In this document: positions 21,100 through 32,636 of the stretch, piece after piece | How positions within the stretch are numbered: position 1 is the stretch's first letter | Layout: each line of letters opens with the position of its first letter | Source of the DNA: Heligmosomoides polygyrus polygyrus | Lineage: Eukaryota > Nematoda > Chromadorea > Rhabditida > Heligmosomidae | Assembly: GCA_947396885.1 (NCBI GenBank) | Contig: OX377202.1 | Location: forward strand, 36,417,478-36,481,477 | Direction of reading: 5' to 3' | DNA length: 64,000 bases | Translations under genes and position numbers: made by a program | Notes under the pieces: generated by a model | The model's input: only the letters and a program-made list of their open reading frames with translations | Database searches by the model: none | What the model was told of the DNA's origin: nothing

Positions 21100-21719
21100 A
21101 AGACACGGTAGATCACAAAGTAAAGCGAGCAACAAGGCACATTCACTATCGAAGCTGTTGAGCCGAATACAACAGGATAACTTAGAAAAATGGCAAATTT
21201 TTGCGTTTTCAATGAGATTCAAATAGGCTGAAAGGCCTGCGTCGATTACTTACCACAGAAATAATCGCTAAATAATAGAGGATAAAATGGAAGGGTATGG
21301 GTGCAGGCGCAGGGAATAGGGAGCCGTCGCCGCCACTTGCTGCGGTCAGCCTGGTCGGGTACTGTTTCCGAGGGCGGGGGACCAGTTTCTGCGTCTGCGT
21401 TTCCCTTTGACCGAGCCTCGCTCTCCAAAAGTGCAGATAGCTGCATAGCAGCTATACCCCCCACCGCGAGCTTATTGCCTGGGTCCGTCTGCGGTAAACT
21501 GGTCCAACCTTTTGCGTCGGCGGATGATCTTCTTGACGGCCTCCTCGCAGCTACAACTCAGCCACAGAATCCTCCGTCGAGTATGCTGCGTTGTTTCTGG
21601 CATTGTGCAGACCGCGGAACGGTGTCCCGTCTGACTTCTCTCTTCTCCTGCAATTTTCATCACCATTTTCATCACCATCACTTGTTGGTTAGGCACTTAT
21701 CGCACCTTCCCTCTGCTGC
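21100..21719. other. No confident gene
   Basis: GC-richer stretch around 21300-21500 with frames on both strands and no recognised motif. It may be the downstream part of the same decayed element as 21720-21985. Confidence 0.3.
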
Positions 21720-21985
21720 GAAATAGATCGTGCGTGATTCTACGTCCATGACTACCATGCATGAATCACTGCAGTGTCGCTATGTGGCATCACAGAATAC
21801 ACGTCGGATCAAATTCGTCTCATGTCGGTTTACGTCCTTGACGTGAAATCTGCGTTCTGGGCAAGAAGGCAACCTTTCTAGTTCAATGAGTCTGAACTCC
21901 AGATCGTCCCTTTCCTGCACTGCTCTGCGAAGGTCTTCTTGCAGCTGTTGAATTCTCCTTTGTCTTTCTGCGGCTGAACCTTCCT
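21720..21985 (-). pseudogene. Retroelement gag-like zinc knuckle remnant
   Basis: One minus-strand frame reads a coiled-coil-like stretch (AERQRRIQQLQEDLRRAVQ, DDLEFRLIELERL) and then a knuckle-like segment with VFCDA, one stop, RHCSDSC and ending RCDKCLTNK. The spacing Cys-X2..His-X4-Cys followed by a second CX2C resembles nucleocapsid parts of nematode BEL/Pao-type gag proteins. The gene is broken; upstream DNA to about 22117 may belong to it. Confidence 0.5.
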
Positions 21986-21999
21986 AATCGATCTTTGGA

Positions 22000-22619
22000 T
22001 AGGTGCTTCTGCGCCTTCTGGCGCGTGCTCTTCTTCTACGGCCACGTCAGGGTTTTTTGGTAAATGGCTTCGTTTACCATCTGCGGTCCTGGGGTGCGTC
22101 TTGCTCCCCGTGAACATCCTCCGCTAGCATCGCTTCAGCATCTCCTTCTTCTAGAGCCATCCTCCTCGCCAACCTTATCTATCGTCTCCAAGAAATCGTG
22201 GTTAGCTTCGATCATCTCTCTCCAGATCATCCTCCTCCTCATCCGCTTCGATCTGCACAGCTATGTCCTCGGCTGCTTTGTATTCGGACTCTTCACTTTT
22301 CTCTGAGGCCTCAGTTGTCGGCAACGTATAACGTTCCGGCTCCTCTTGTTGGATCCCTCGGCATCGCAAGTCTCGTCGTGAGTCCTTTTCTTAGGGGGCT
22401 GGCTTGAATTTCCTTCTTCTTCGATCGCCAGTATTCCTCGATAGCTTCGGGGCAGTCGGTATTTGAGTGGACTATCCAGTATAGTTGTGCTCGAACGAAT
22501 ATATTCGAATAATCATTCGAATTGTTCGATCATTTGATATTTCTTGATTTTCGAATATTCGTTCGAATTCGATTATCGATGATTTTCAAAAGTCGAATAT
22601 TCGTTCGAATTCGGTTTTT
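22000..22619. other. No gene; AT-rich direct repeats
   Basis: At 22553-22572 and 22593-22613 the block TCGAATATTCGTTCGAATTC is repeated directly within a strongly self-complementary AT-rich run (22495-22620). It lies at the head of the Penelope-like remnant. Confidence 0.45.
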
Positions 22620-23345
22620 TTTCTACAAGTTGATATTTGTAAGCAATACTTTTGTGCTGTCCGCCGATTTTGTGGATATGTTTACTAACATACCACATGA
22701 TATAATTATTAGAAACGTCACAGAAATAATGAACATATGTTTTAAAAATGCTAATAAAAACTTTCTCATAGTGGATAACTACAAAGCCTTTTATGGAAAC
22801 TCTCCTTCTAACAATAACAAACATAGATCCTATAGAAAAGAAGGCATAATCTACATGATTGACTATTTATTACAAAATTCTTATTGTAAACTAGGTTGAG
22901 CTTTATATAAGCAACTCAAAGGCGTTCCACAAGGAGGTAACGCTAGCCCAATGATTGCTGATTTAACCCTTTCCTTTTTCGAATACAAATACGCTACCAA
23001 AAACACATTAATTAACAAAGTTTTTTGTCCATTCAGATATATGGATGATATACTTATTGTACATAATCTTGAAGAAACTAGGTTAGAGCAAATCATTTCC
23101 AAAACTTATGAAAATTGTCTTCAGGTAAATAAAACTCACGTTAATATACACCAATGCAATTTTCTAGACCTCACTATTAAGATAGTGAACGACTGCATTT
23201 TCACAAAGCAGTACAATAAAACCGATTATTTTCCTTTTAAAGTAATTAGATTTCCTCATAGTAGTTCCTACACTAGCAATTCCCTTAAAAGAGGAATAAT
23301 TTTAACTGAAACTCTACGAATATCACACGATGCTGCTCTATAAAA
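22620..23345 (+). pseudogene. Penelope-like element reverse transcriptase
   Basis: Successive words are DFVDMFTNIPHDIIIRNV (about 22663-22716), LKGVPQGGNASPMIADLTLS (22918-22977), the catalytic box RYMDDILIV with YMDD at 23038-23049, NFLDLTIKI, and FPFKVIRFPHSSSYTSN. GVPQGGNASP and a strand motif of the NFPH type are typical of Penelope-like elements rather than LINEs. A stop at about 22900 separates two good frames. No GIY-YIG endonuclease domain is visible downstream. Confidence 0.7.
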
Positions 23346-23866
23346 GAAGACTTTGTTGACAGACTTTGCAATTTGATTACCTTCTTGCTTCAATTACAGT
23401 ACAATAAAGATCTAATTCTTCAATCCATAGTTAAACACAAAAGTATCTCTTACAAAAATGAACTTTTTTAGATTCTTTCTTTCAAAGATTAGATGTAGAT
23501 TCTTTCAAAGATATTTATCGATTCGTTAAACAACTTATCAACCAACTGTTTATGTGATGCATATCTTTCTATTTCTGGTTTAATTTTTGCCTCTGGCCCA
23601 TGTATATCTACTACCTGCTTTTCTTTAAACAGTGACCTCATACGGGCATTGACGGATATTGCTACAGGCATTGACCTCCCCTGTAGGCCTCTCTCGCCGA
23701 CCTCGACCTCTCTGCAACCAGGTCCCATAGGCAATACCCGCCCCTTCTGACCTTGTTTTTTTTTGCGTATAAAAACACAGCTCATGGCTACTCAAGTATC
23801 GCAGTCACTCCCTGCCCTACTGATAATCCTCCGGGAGTGATTGTGTTTCTTTCGCTTCTTTTTTTT

Positions 23867-23916
23867 AGTAGTTATATCCTGTATAGGGCTTAGAGGTGAA
23901 ACAGGATATAACTACT
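23867..23916. repeat. Perfect 15-bp inverted repeat
   Basis: AGTAGTTATATCCTG at 23867-23881 and its complement at 23902-23916 around a 20-base loop. A second stem-forming pair (CACTCCC, GGGAGTG) lies near 23810-23838. They sit about 500 bases past the Penelope-like frame and could belong to its terminal region. Confidence 0.6.
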
Positions 23917-24369
23917 ACTAAAATCCTCTGCTAAAATGGCTTCTTGCACCCAAAAAACTCCATTCTCTTATTGCTTATCTGGATATATACATATTCCGAG
24001 GGTAACCCGAAATGTGTGTAGATTCCAGTCCGAGATACCCTGTATAACCAGATCTTTTCCTCAATATCGTTTGTAACTCGGTTATAACATCATTGCCCAC
24101 AGACCATACGGCCCAACCAGACCAGTGGTCAATCGCTATCCGCACGGATAGCACTTTCATATAATACTTAACTCATACTATTAGACAGTCAGATAGACAG
24201 TCAACTCCACTTTAGGTGGTTAAACAATACATAAATAAATAAAAGAACATATAAAAAATAAAAATAAAATAAACACAAATACCAGATAACCTTTCCTCAC
24301 AACAGAGGACCATCGCAAAAAACGCAGACGGGTTCACACAAACCAGTCCTAGATGTTTCTCGATGTGTG

Positions 24370-25450
24370 ATAGAAAAGCGAAACTAGCAGTCTTTGAAGA
24401 TGCTAGCGAGATAGCAATGGCAACTCGTTCCTACCTATCTGACGACTCACGATCCTGCTTAATTATGGCAAAATGCAAACTGCCTTCCATCAGATTGACA
24501 CCGACTATCCAAAAATGGAGATGAACGCTCTAACAATGGCAGAACGCCTCACGTGGGCGGTATTACGAGCTTTGTAAGTTCAATCATCATCGCAGATACC
24601 CGAACAAATCTTCATTTTCTCTGACTTTCAGATCGCCTTCAGCTTGTTATCCTTATCACCGAATGCAACATCGAGTGCAGGCGTGCCGGTGCGTAACCGA
24701 CTAAAGAGATTCGGAAGATTGTCACATCGCTCGAGGAGAATGGAGCTTCAGTTCGATTCGGATACGTGAACACATATGACAATCCCGCCGACGCAGGAAC
24801 GCGAGGACTTACACAACGTCAACCACGAAACCACAAACATTGGGTGGGAAGGGCCAGAGTTTCTCCATCAACAGGAGAATAACTGGCCGATAACCTTTTA
24901 CCCGTACAACACGCAGGAAACTAGTGACGTCCTGGTGAGAGAGGAACGATCAATACAATTTCCTCTTGAAAGGATACACCAGTACCAGTAGTGGACCCCT
25001 AGAGCGCTTCAGCACACTTTCAATAGCGAAAAGAGTCACCGCCAGGAGGCTGATTTTTCTGAAGAAACTCTTACGCCCATTGCCACAACAATCTCAAGAA
25101 AGGAACTACATGCGTGTGTCGGAGTTGCCGGGCACATCACAGAATCCTCGGTACCAAAGTCAGAAGATATACACTCAGCACGTTTCTTCCTCATTCGTCC
25201 GTGAGCACCCATCATCCTACTTAACCACATACCTCGGTAGAACGGGATGCCTCGAATCATGCGGAGGACTAGGATGTGACTGTTTTACCCCAGTTCGTGA
25301 TGTCTGTTCTACAGAGTATACGCAGTGCCAACGGATAACAAAGTCTACAAACAATTTCATTGTCTGCGATGGTCAGAAGACTCGTGATGGAAGAGTTGAA
25401 CAAAACGCAAAGAACAAGACAGTACTACGTTCTTCAACTCATGCCTAACG
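24370..25450 (+). pseudogene. BEL/Pao retrotransposon pol remnant
   Basis: Frames in order show FEDASEIAMAT, PKMEMNALTMAERLTWAV, IFIFSD with VPVRNRLK (RNase H-like domain near 24600-24730), GYVNTYDNPADAGTRGLTQ (24757-24815), a WxGPEFL word, then the linker and the zinc-binding entry to the integrase (RVSELPG, KIYTQHVSSS near 25110-25190). NPADxxTRG followed by W..GPEFL is characteristic of BEL/Pao pol. Many frameshifts; the integrase catalytic core is not visible and is probably deleted. Confidence 0.75.
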
Positions 25451-25559
25451 TTCCGACATATCCTCCATCCCTTCGCGTGACGATGACTTCAGTAACGCTT
25501 ACCGCCTACGCCGTCACTCCACTCGCACTTTATCTCAGACGACTACGACATTGTAATAA

Positions 25560-26119
25560 CGAAGAGCCGAACACGGCTCCTCTCATCAAGGGAGGCCGCG
25601 ATCTCTATGAATTGCACTCTAAGTGATGACTGTCGGTGCACTGCAGCCGAAAACAAAGTTCAGTGCGAATGATCGCCCTACGACATCATAGAGGAGTTCA
25701 ATCGGTTGAAGCTACCCGCTAGGCACCATCCTGGGATTGCGACGACGAAAGACGGTCATCGCAAAAATTCCACACCTAGTCTCGTTGGATGTGATGATCG
25801 ACTTTAACCAATCATCAAACAACTAACAACTCTTGAAGACGACGACGTCTGCACGATAGCGAACGCACCACTCGAATGATGCTATTCATGCTTCAGAGGC
25901 GCAGAAGCGACGGTAGCCTGACAATCACACGCCGAAGCAGTAGGAGAAATCCTTTACAGACAACTAGCCTTCGTCGTCTTGCGCTCACCGAAACGCTTTC
26001 ACTAGGCGTTACAACTCTCCACGTTTGTACAGCTCAACTGGTGATTTGGCGTCTGCCTTCAGCTCGGAGTGTTGTAGGCGTCCTTCAGATCGCCAGATGT
26101 TGTTGTCGTCTTGCTATCT
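25560..26119 (+). pseudogene. Envelope-like part of the BEL/Pao remnant
   Basis: After the pol remnant, broken frames show a Cys-rich stretch (about 25600-25680) and a further Cys-containing segment near 25880-25960. Some nematode BEL/Pao elements carry a glycoprotein distantly related to phlebovirus-type fusion proteins in this position. The copy has several stops and frameshifts and runs into the assembly gap. The assignment rests on position and cysteine pattern only. Confidence 0.35.
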
Positions 26120-26319
26120 NNNNNNNNNNNNNNNNNNNNNNNNNNNNNNNNNNNNNNNNNNNNNNNNNNNNNNNNNNNNNNNNNNNNNNNNNNNNNNNNN
26201 NNNNNNNNNNNNNNNNNNNNNNNNNNNNNNNNNNNNNNNNNNNNNNNNNNNNNNNNNNNNNNNNNNNNNNNNNNNNNNNNNNNNNNNNNNNNNNNNNNNN
26301 NNNNNNNNNNNNNNNNNNN
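26120..26319. other. Assembly gap (N)
   Basis: A run of about 200 N, most likely a gap of set length. Apparent open frames crossing it are meaningless. Confidence 0.98.
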
Positions 26320-27390
26320 GTGAGAACGTCTTGTACGAAGCTGTGATGATCCCGCAACGATCACTTCTAGGTGATGCAATTGAACACTCTTATAGCACTA
26401 GAACCCTGAAGTAGTACCGCTTTTCCAAAATATTCTACTCAAAATCACTTTAAACGGTATGAAACTTCCTCACTCCGTATTTCCGCTGCCCCGTTATTGA
26501 TTACCGTAGAGATGGCATAATGCCAAAACTGATTCGGAGTCGTGGTGGTCTCGCAACGATTGTTTTTACGGTAACGTTTGAAACCGTGGTACGCTATTAA
26601 AAGCGTTGTTATGGCCATCTTGATCATATTTTCAGGTAAGTGGCGGCTTTCTACTGCTTCCGCCTCCATGTATTACTTTATGGTGTGCTCCCTTTCCTGC
26701 GAGTTTCCGTCCCGATGTTCGTCTACAAGACGTTCTTACAAGAGTACCACGTTTTCAAACGGTTGCCGCAACAGCAATCGTTGCGGGACCATCACGTCTC
26801 TGACGCAGCGCTGCCAACCCCACGATAATCAATAATGAAACTATGGGACTACAGAAAGGAGAGATTTCACACTCTTTGCGGAGGTTCTGGATGGGAAAAT
26901 TCGTGAGGGAGTGCTATTTGACGGTTCTACAGAGCTACCCTGTAAGACTAGAAACGGTGCAGCAACGATTTCCTCGGTAGGCGTTAAAACAGTCATTGAG
27001 ACAGTTTTTTCCCTTTTCTAGAACTGCTGAGCCTTTTTTTCTGGGAAGATACATCAGTTTGTTTCTGGAGAGCTGGCGTAATGTAAAGGAGGCGCTTCCG
27101 CAATCACTCATAGTGTCAAGAACACAGAAAATGGATTTTATTCTTTAGGAATATAATACAAGATGTAACGATACATGTGTGGAGAATATATTGCTTGAAC
27201 ATTTTAGCTCTACAATGCTCAACGACCACTAGACGTTCAAAGCGAAGGTGACTGATTCGAAGCAGAGCTATCCCGTGGGTGGCCATCTAACCATATTGCT
27301 CCGCTCCTACGAGTTACAGAATTCGGACACACTCTTGCAGCTAAGTGTTATGATGATCTGTTCCACCTAACATGCCGTAGAACACGGTGG
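26320..27390. repeat. Repeat-like sequence, no gene
   Basis: The block CGTTGCGGGACCACG or its complement appears at about 26350 and 26770 and again at 28512, 29640, 30337 and 30722, marking a dispersed repeat family. No supported coding frame. Confidence 0.4.
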
Positions 27391-27947
27391 GCACTATTCG
27401 ATATCACCGGATGCCCCTTAGCGATCTAGCCCTTGTTTTGGACAGCGCAATTACTGGGAGCTCCAAATATCTGGAACTAAAAAGATGGATATATATGAAA
27501 ACGTCGGAAACCGGATTCATCAAAAGTGTTGTCTTGCTCCTAGTCCCCGGTAATAAGCCCCTATCTCTCCCTTGATGAAACCAAATGATCATAGGTCTAC
27601 TTGACGTCACATCCCAGGTGTATGAGAACCCTATTATATTAACCTCCACTGACCACTTCATTTGAAATTCAATCGTAACAAACGTTTACATATAGCCATT
27701 ATACTCGCAGCACACGGGAAGTCAAAAGTGAAAATATTTACGTTCCTGGTTCTCACATTCAGCAATCACTTTATAGTACTCTCTGCTGTCATTCCTACTA
27801 AAAGCCCTACTTGTAGGGTCCATGTCCTGTTTCTTCTGCCTAATAAGGAATCTGCATGTCCATACTTGAGCGAGTCACGGAACAAATCAGTTCGGCGAAG
27901 CTGTGCGCCGGCGCGACCGCGTCGCAGCCGGTGATACCGAATAGTGC
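27391..27947. repeat. Possible 557-bp inverted-end element
   Basis: GCACTATTCGATATCACCGG at 27391-27410 is the complement (19 of 20) of 27928-27947. A CTAGTCCCCGGTA block also occurs near both 27538 and 27950. No duplication was found at the edges. Confidence 0.4.
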
Positions 27948-27949
27948 AC

Positions 27950-28395
27950 TAGTCCCCGGTATAGGGATAGCCCATCTTAGAACACACCATAGTGAGTTTT
28001 GATGATACAAGGTGGGCACTCTTGCAATCCAGCATTAGGGAGCCGCCGAGTAATAATTCTTCCCAAAATGCTCCATTCAAGACCTCAAACAGTATAAAAC
28101 ATCCTCATTCCGTCGTTATGCAGCTAGATTATTAAATACTGAGCAGTTGGGATAGCGCCAGCGCTAAACCAGAGACGTGCCCGCAACCCTTTTCAATGCA
28201 ATTTCCGCAGCTGGAGACGAAATTCCTATTCGTAAGAATTGCACGCTTGAAACCAGGGAAGCTTGCGTCGCCGTGGGGCGCTGCGACGTCGCGCGGGACA
28301 GACGCAACTTGGAGGAACGCTCAAACTCGATCTATGAATAGCAGCGGGCCGGTAAGAGCAACGAGAGCTGTTCATAGTTTCTGAGTTGCTCTAAG
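27950..28395. other. No gene seen
   Basis: A 62-codon plus-strand frame at 28196-28384 has no support. Confidence 0.35.
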
Positions 28396-28399
28396 TATT

Positions 28400-28830
28400 G
28401 TGTACGCAAATACATAACGGATCCCCTTCGGTAAGTAGACGATCCGCTACTAAATTGCCAAAGGTAGCGCCGAGCTGTCCGCCAAGAATTGGGCGAGTTT
28501 GCCCAAAGTATTCAGGCGATCGTTGCGGGACCACGCGATAGCCCACCTTGTCCAAATCAATACATGGTGCCATTGAAGAGGCCGTCATGATCCCCACGAA
28601 CGTTGCCCTCTGCGTTCTTTGTGTTTGCTGACCCTTTTCTTCAAATCTTCCCGGAATGTCGACAGGAAAGCATAATAAACGAGCGGGAATCAAGAAAGAG
28701 CATAAAACATTGAAGAGACTCGACAACTGGCAGAAGGGAAGAAGAGGGTGTATATCTATTCCCATATGTAAACTACAGTCGAACTACGCATGCGAACTTG
28801 TAGTAACCAAAGAGATAAGTTTCGATTATC
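28400..28830. repeat. Dispersed repeat family B, copy 1
   Basis: Shares with 30290-30590 and 30650-31045 the block CGATCGTTGCGGGACCACGC, a TTACATGGTG-type block and, at the far end, GTGTATATCTATTCCCATAT followed by ACTACAGTCGAACTA. The order is kept. No coding sense. Confidence 0.6.
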
Positions 28831-28839
28831 CCAGCTAGA

Positions 28840-30270
28840 TGCAAGAAATGGATTGCAGTCACAATTAAGTGAGTACTGAACAAATTACAATTTCGACTGC
28901 CCACTGTTCTTCGCAAGAGTCTTGTAAAGGGCATCAATCTTTAAACGTCACGCGTCTCGCGGCTTAGTTTCGAGCATCTACAACTCACTTGATCACAGTT
29001 CATTAATTGGATCGCATCCTACTTCGGCTGTCGGAACGGTTCAAAATGTTATCAATTGCGAGAGAATGCTCAGTTTTCTTTCAATTCGATGAAATCACCA
29101 TCTGCGAAAAGCATTCTTTTCCTGGAACCATTTGGTGCTAAATGCACCGGGAAATAAATCATTCCGGACTGATTTCTATTTGAAAATTTAACACTTTTCC
29201 GCTGCAATCAAGCTGCCCACACTTTGGTGAAGAACTGCTTACACTGTCCAGAGCACTTGACGTCCGAAGTGGTGCCTGCGTTCTATAACCTGAACCGTTT
29301 TTCAGTGCTGTGGGAAACTAGGTTACTGAGAACTCAGTAGACGAAGGAGAGCAATCACTTGCGCAACTAAATTTGTCGGCAGCGTAAATAAGATGCCTAA
29401 ACAATTAGCATAAACTGTTTGCTCCTTGATTTCCCCACAGTTGTCACTGTGGTCGCTCATCCTTCTGCTCTTGGTAGAATTATCGCTTAGTACACACCTC
29501 TTCTAAACGTTGTTATTATATCATGCTTGTTTTCCAACGTCAATCTGACGTTCACACTACAAGTGCAGGGCGAGAATATTCTTACGGTATCTATACTTTG
29601 TTCACCAGCTGAGGTGGGTGAGATAGAAAAGAGTGCCGTTGCGGGACCACGTAAGCTCTTCTCTGCTTCGCCCGTGTGATTGTCGGTTTCGCGTCGGGAA
29701 ACAAGTGTGACATAATAATAGCCTTTATGATGTGGGAAGGAAAACACAGAACCACGTCATAGCATCGTAGTCTATTCTGTACACTCAGTGCTGCACGTCT
29801 CGTTCGTCCCGTTTTTCCCGTTACCGACGTTTTATGAGGTGACCCCCCTCCCCTTTTGGTTTTCCTCTAGAAGATAACCACCAATTGGCTCTTGATACAC
29901 TACTACTCCAACATCGAAACGGCTATGCCATGCTCAGCATTACTCAAATTGCGGCACTTGACCGTTTCAAATGTTCAGGGCTTGCGAAGTCGAGTGAGAA
30001 GAGAAGGAAACGTGGATAGGTTCTTGCTCGCAATAGAATCTTGGTCCAGGAAGTAGCATCAGAGTTTAGAATAAAAAATCATTTGAACAATGGGCTGTGA
30101 AAATTACAATTTGTTCCAAGAGAAGTCACTGGAAAAGATTGCTGCAAAGCGCTCGTATAGATCTCTGGCATTTCGCCGCGCTTATCAAAACTCATCTCCT
30201 GTTGTTAACACAGTCCTTCGGGCATGGAATTTCACTGTGATTCACGTGTATGAGATATACGCCTTCTCCC
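28840..30270. other. No gene seen
   Basis: Anonymous DNA. One family-B core word lies at 29637-29652. Short frames at 29487-29747 (minus) and 30090-30296 (plus) show no recognised domain. Confidence 0.35.
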
Positions 30271-30271
30271 A

Positions 30272-30590
30272 CTCTCGACTAAACAGCCAAGAATAGCATC
30301 ATGTTGCCTGTGAATTGGACTTTTCTCACAGTACTCGGCGGTCGTTGTGGGATCACGCGACATCTCCATCTTAGTCTAATCATTACATGGTGATGTCGAA
30401 CATGCCATCATCTTTCTTGCAAATTTTCTTTTTTCCTTCCCGTTTTTTGCGTCTTTAAGTCATATTTTTCAAATGTCTCGGGTTCAACGATCGGAAGGCA
30501 CAATACACGCGATGAAACTCAAAGAATAGCCGGTAATGTCGAGGAAATTGGAAGTGGCAGGAAGGGATGAAGGATAAGGCGTATACCTAA
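30272..30590. repeat. Dispersed repeat family B, copy 2
   Basis: Begins CTCTCGACTAAACAG, as copy 3 does at 30646, and holds the CGTTGTGGGATCACGCG core at 30337. Copies 2 and 3 therefore form a tandem pair, separated by a 52-bp MITE. Confidence 0.55.
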
Positions 30591-30642
30591 GGCCTATGTT
30601 ATATTTCGCGGACAACAGCGTCGCCGAAGTATAACATAGGTC
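30591..30642. mobile_element. 52-bp MITE with TAA duplication
   Basis: GGCCTATGTTATA at the left and the complement of GACCTATGTTATACTTCG at the right, flanked by TAA on both sides (30588-30590, 30643-30645). It is the smallest member of the GGCC-ended set and little more than two terminal repeats. Confidence 0.65.
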
Positions 30643-30645
30643 TAA

Positions 30646-31045
30646 CTCTCGACTAAACAGGCAAGGGCTGCGGTGACTTGTCCGCCCTGAAATAGATGAG
30701 CTTTCCCACAGAACTCAAGCGATCGTTATGGGACCACGCGTGCTCTTTCTCTCTGTCTCAACTGCCTCAATTGATGAACGAGCTAACTACAAGAATATTG
30801 CTCGAACTGGATCCGTAGTGTACATTTCAGCCTAGCGTTGGAGAACAAGGACCATGTGGTAGTAATCTTTATAAGATGTGTATATGAGCGATGATCCCAT
30901 CAAGAGAAGAGAAGACCATCCAAGTACTATGGAAGAGCACATTTAATTCTTGACGCACAACTCCTCGCTACCCTTGCCTGGGTAGTCGCGAGTGTATATC
31001 TGTTCCCATACGTAATTTACAGTCGAACTATACGTACGATACACA
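30646..31045. repeat. Dispersed repeat family B, copy 3
   Basis: Core at 30716-30736 and end block GTGTATATCTGTTCCCATAC at 30992-31011, matching copy 1. Confidence 0.55.
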
Positions 31046-31049
31046 TGTG

Positions 31050-32630
31050 GTGTCCACAGGAGATTGGAGATCAGAGAAGTTTTGGTAAGCAGCAACGCGT
31101 AAGAAATCCATTGGAGCAGTTTGCAGAAAGCCTTTTGCACCTATGGGTGATTGAGTTTCGAAAAATTGCAACTTGTCCTTTTTTGACAGTTTACTGTTCT
31201 TTGCGACGGTCGAGTGAAACACGATAGTTTTTAAATGGCTCTCTATAAGAACAATTTAGCTTCAAGCATTTGTAGTTTATTTCAATGCCTAAGTTGAGCT
31301 GTATTCCACTTTAACGACTTGGATGCACCACAACACGACGTTATCAGTTGATAAGATGCTTTCAGTATTTTTCCACTAAGGTGAAACCACAAGCAGCTGA
31401 ATTAATTCTGGTTCTAGCACATGATTAGGTCCACCGAGAAGTAAATGTCCTTAACTTCACTCTGAACTGATTTCTTCCTGAAAAATAAACTCGCAGTCTC
31501 CTAGAAAACAGGTTATATGGCCAAAATATTTGCTAAAGTATTGCTTGTACAGTCACTGCATTCTGCAGTCTGAAGTGATGATTGCGTTCCATAATCGGAC
31601 ACTCCTTATTGTCGAGCTGCTGAGAGAAGGAATCTTGATAGCTGGTGCTTTCCAAGAATTCCAAGAAGTCGCTCGATGGAAGAGAGCATGCAGTCGCACA
31701 ATCAGCTTCGTCAGGTGCTTTAATAGGCTCAAGATATGTGCTCGATAAAAGCACCAGCTAGCAACTTCTATGGTTAGCAATGCTGTTGTAGCTTGACAGG
31801 ACTACTGGAGCAATGAAATTGAAGGCAATAAGCAAGTTTTAGTCATTAGGATGCTAGCTGTTTAACTTGTGTTAGAAAACTGTTTAATTATTTAACTGTT
31901 TAACTGGATTTGAATTGGTCAATTGCTTACATAATTTATTTCTAATTGAGATCCACCCTTCCCTTTGGCAACACACTGCGCTAGGGCTATTAATAACCTT
32001 AGTGTTTCGACTACATTACCTTCAAGGTATATTTGTTGTCAAAAATCCCCAGAAATTTCTCGAAATCCGCGAAACCCCAGCTTGGGAATTGACCTTTGAC
32101 AGCAATTGTCATTGGCGCCAGGCAACCTCAAGCTGACCGACCTCCTGCGCCGCATAAACTCGTCCGCCCTGGTCGGATCTCTCCAGCTGGTTCCGCCATC
32201 CCTATAGGTGGGGTTACTAACGTATCGCACCCGATGTGCTCGAGGGCCCGCGCGCGCGGCTTTATAGGCGCGGCCGGGTTATCATGTGGGGATCCCTTCC
32301 TGCCAAGCTTTCAGTTTCACCTCCTTACTACATGTATTCACTCTGATCAAGGGTGGTCAAACTGAATGCTCTTGAATTCAAACGGAACGCCTTGAAAATC
32401 AAAAACTCAGCATCTCCTAAATGAAACGCAGCACTTTTTTCGTTTTAACAATTAAGTCAGACTTTTTTCGAGATTTTGTAGAGTTTTCCTGCCCCTAGGC
32501 AGTGAATACATTAAATTCTAATAAGATTGTGTCAATCTATCATATACCAAATAATAGTCCGCTAAACGAACATAAAATGGGGGGGGGGAATTACATACGG
32601 TGCGCGAAAATATCATACTCCATAATGATC
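31050..32630. other. No gene seen
   Basis: Frames here are short and overlap on both strands (for example 31530-31780). GC-rich GCGCGCGCG at about 32250-32260. No repeat family assigned. Confidence 0.35.
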
Positions 32631-32636
32631 CTCTAA

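Noticed and set aside
21072..21180. SL RNA gene
   Set aside because: The leader is exact, but the base pair after it is GA instead of GT and no Sm-binding site follows at the usual distance.
23800..23920. Hammerhead ribozyme of the Penelope-like element
   Set aside because: Stems exist, but I do not find the paired core CTGANGA ... GAAA in proper order on either strand.
26025..26414. Open frames crossing the N run
   Set aside because: Unknown bases only; no coding evidence.
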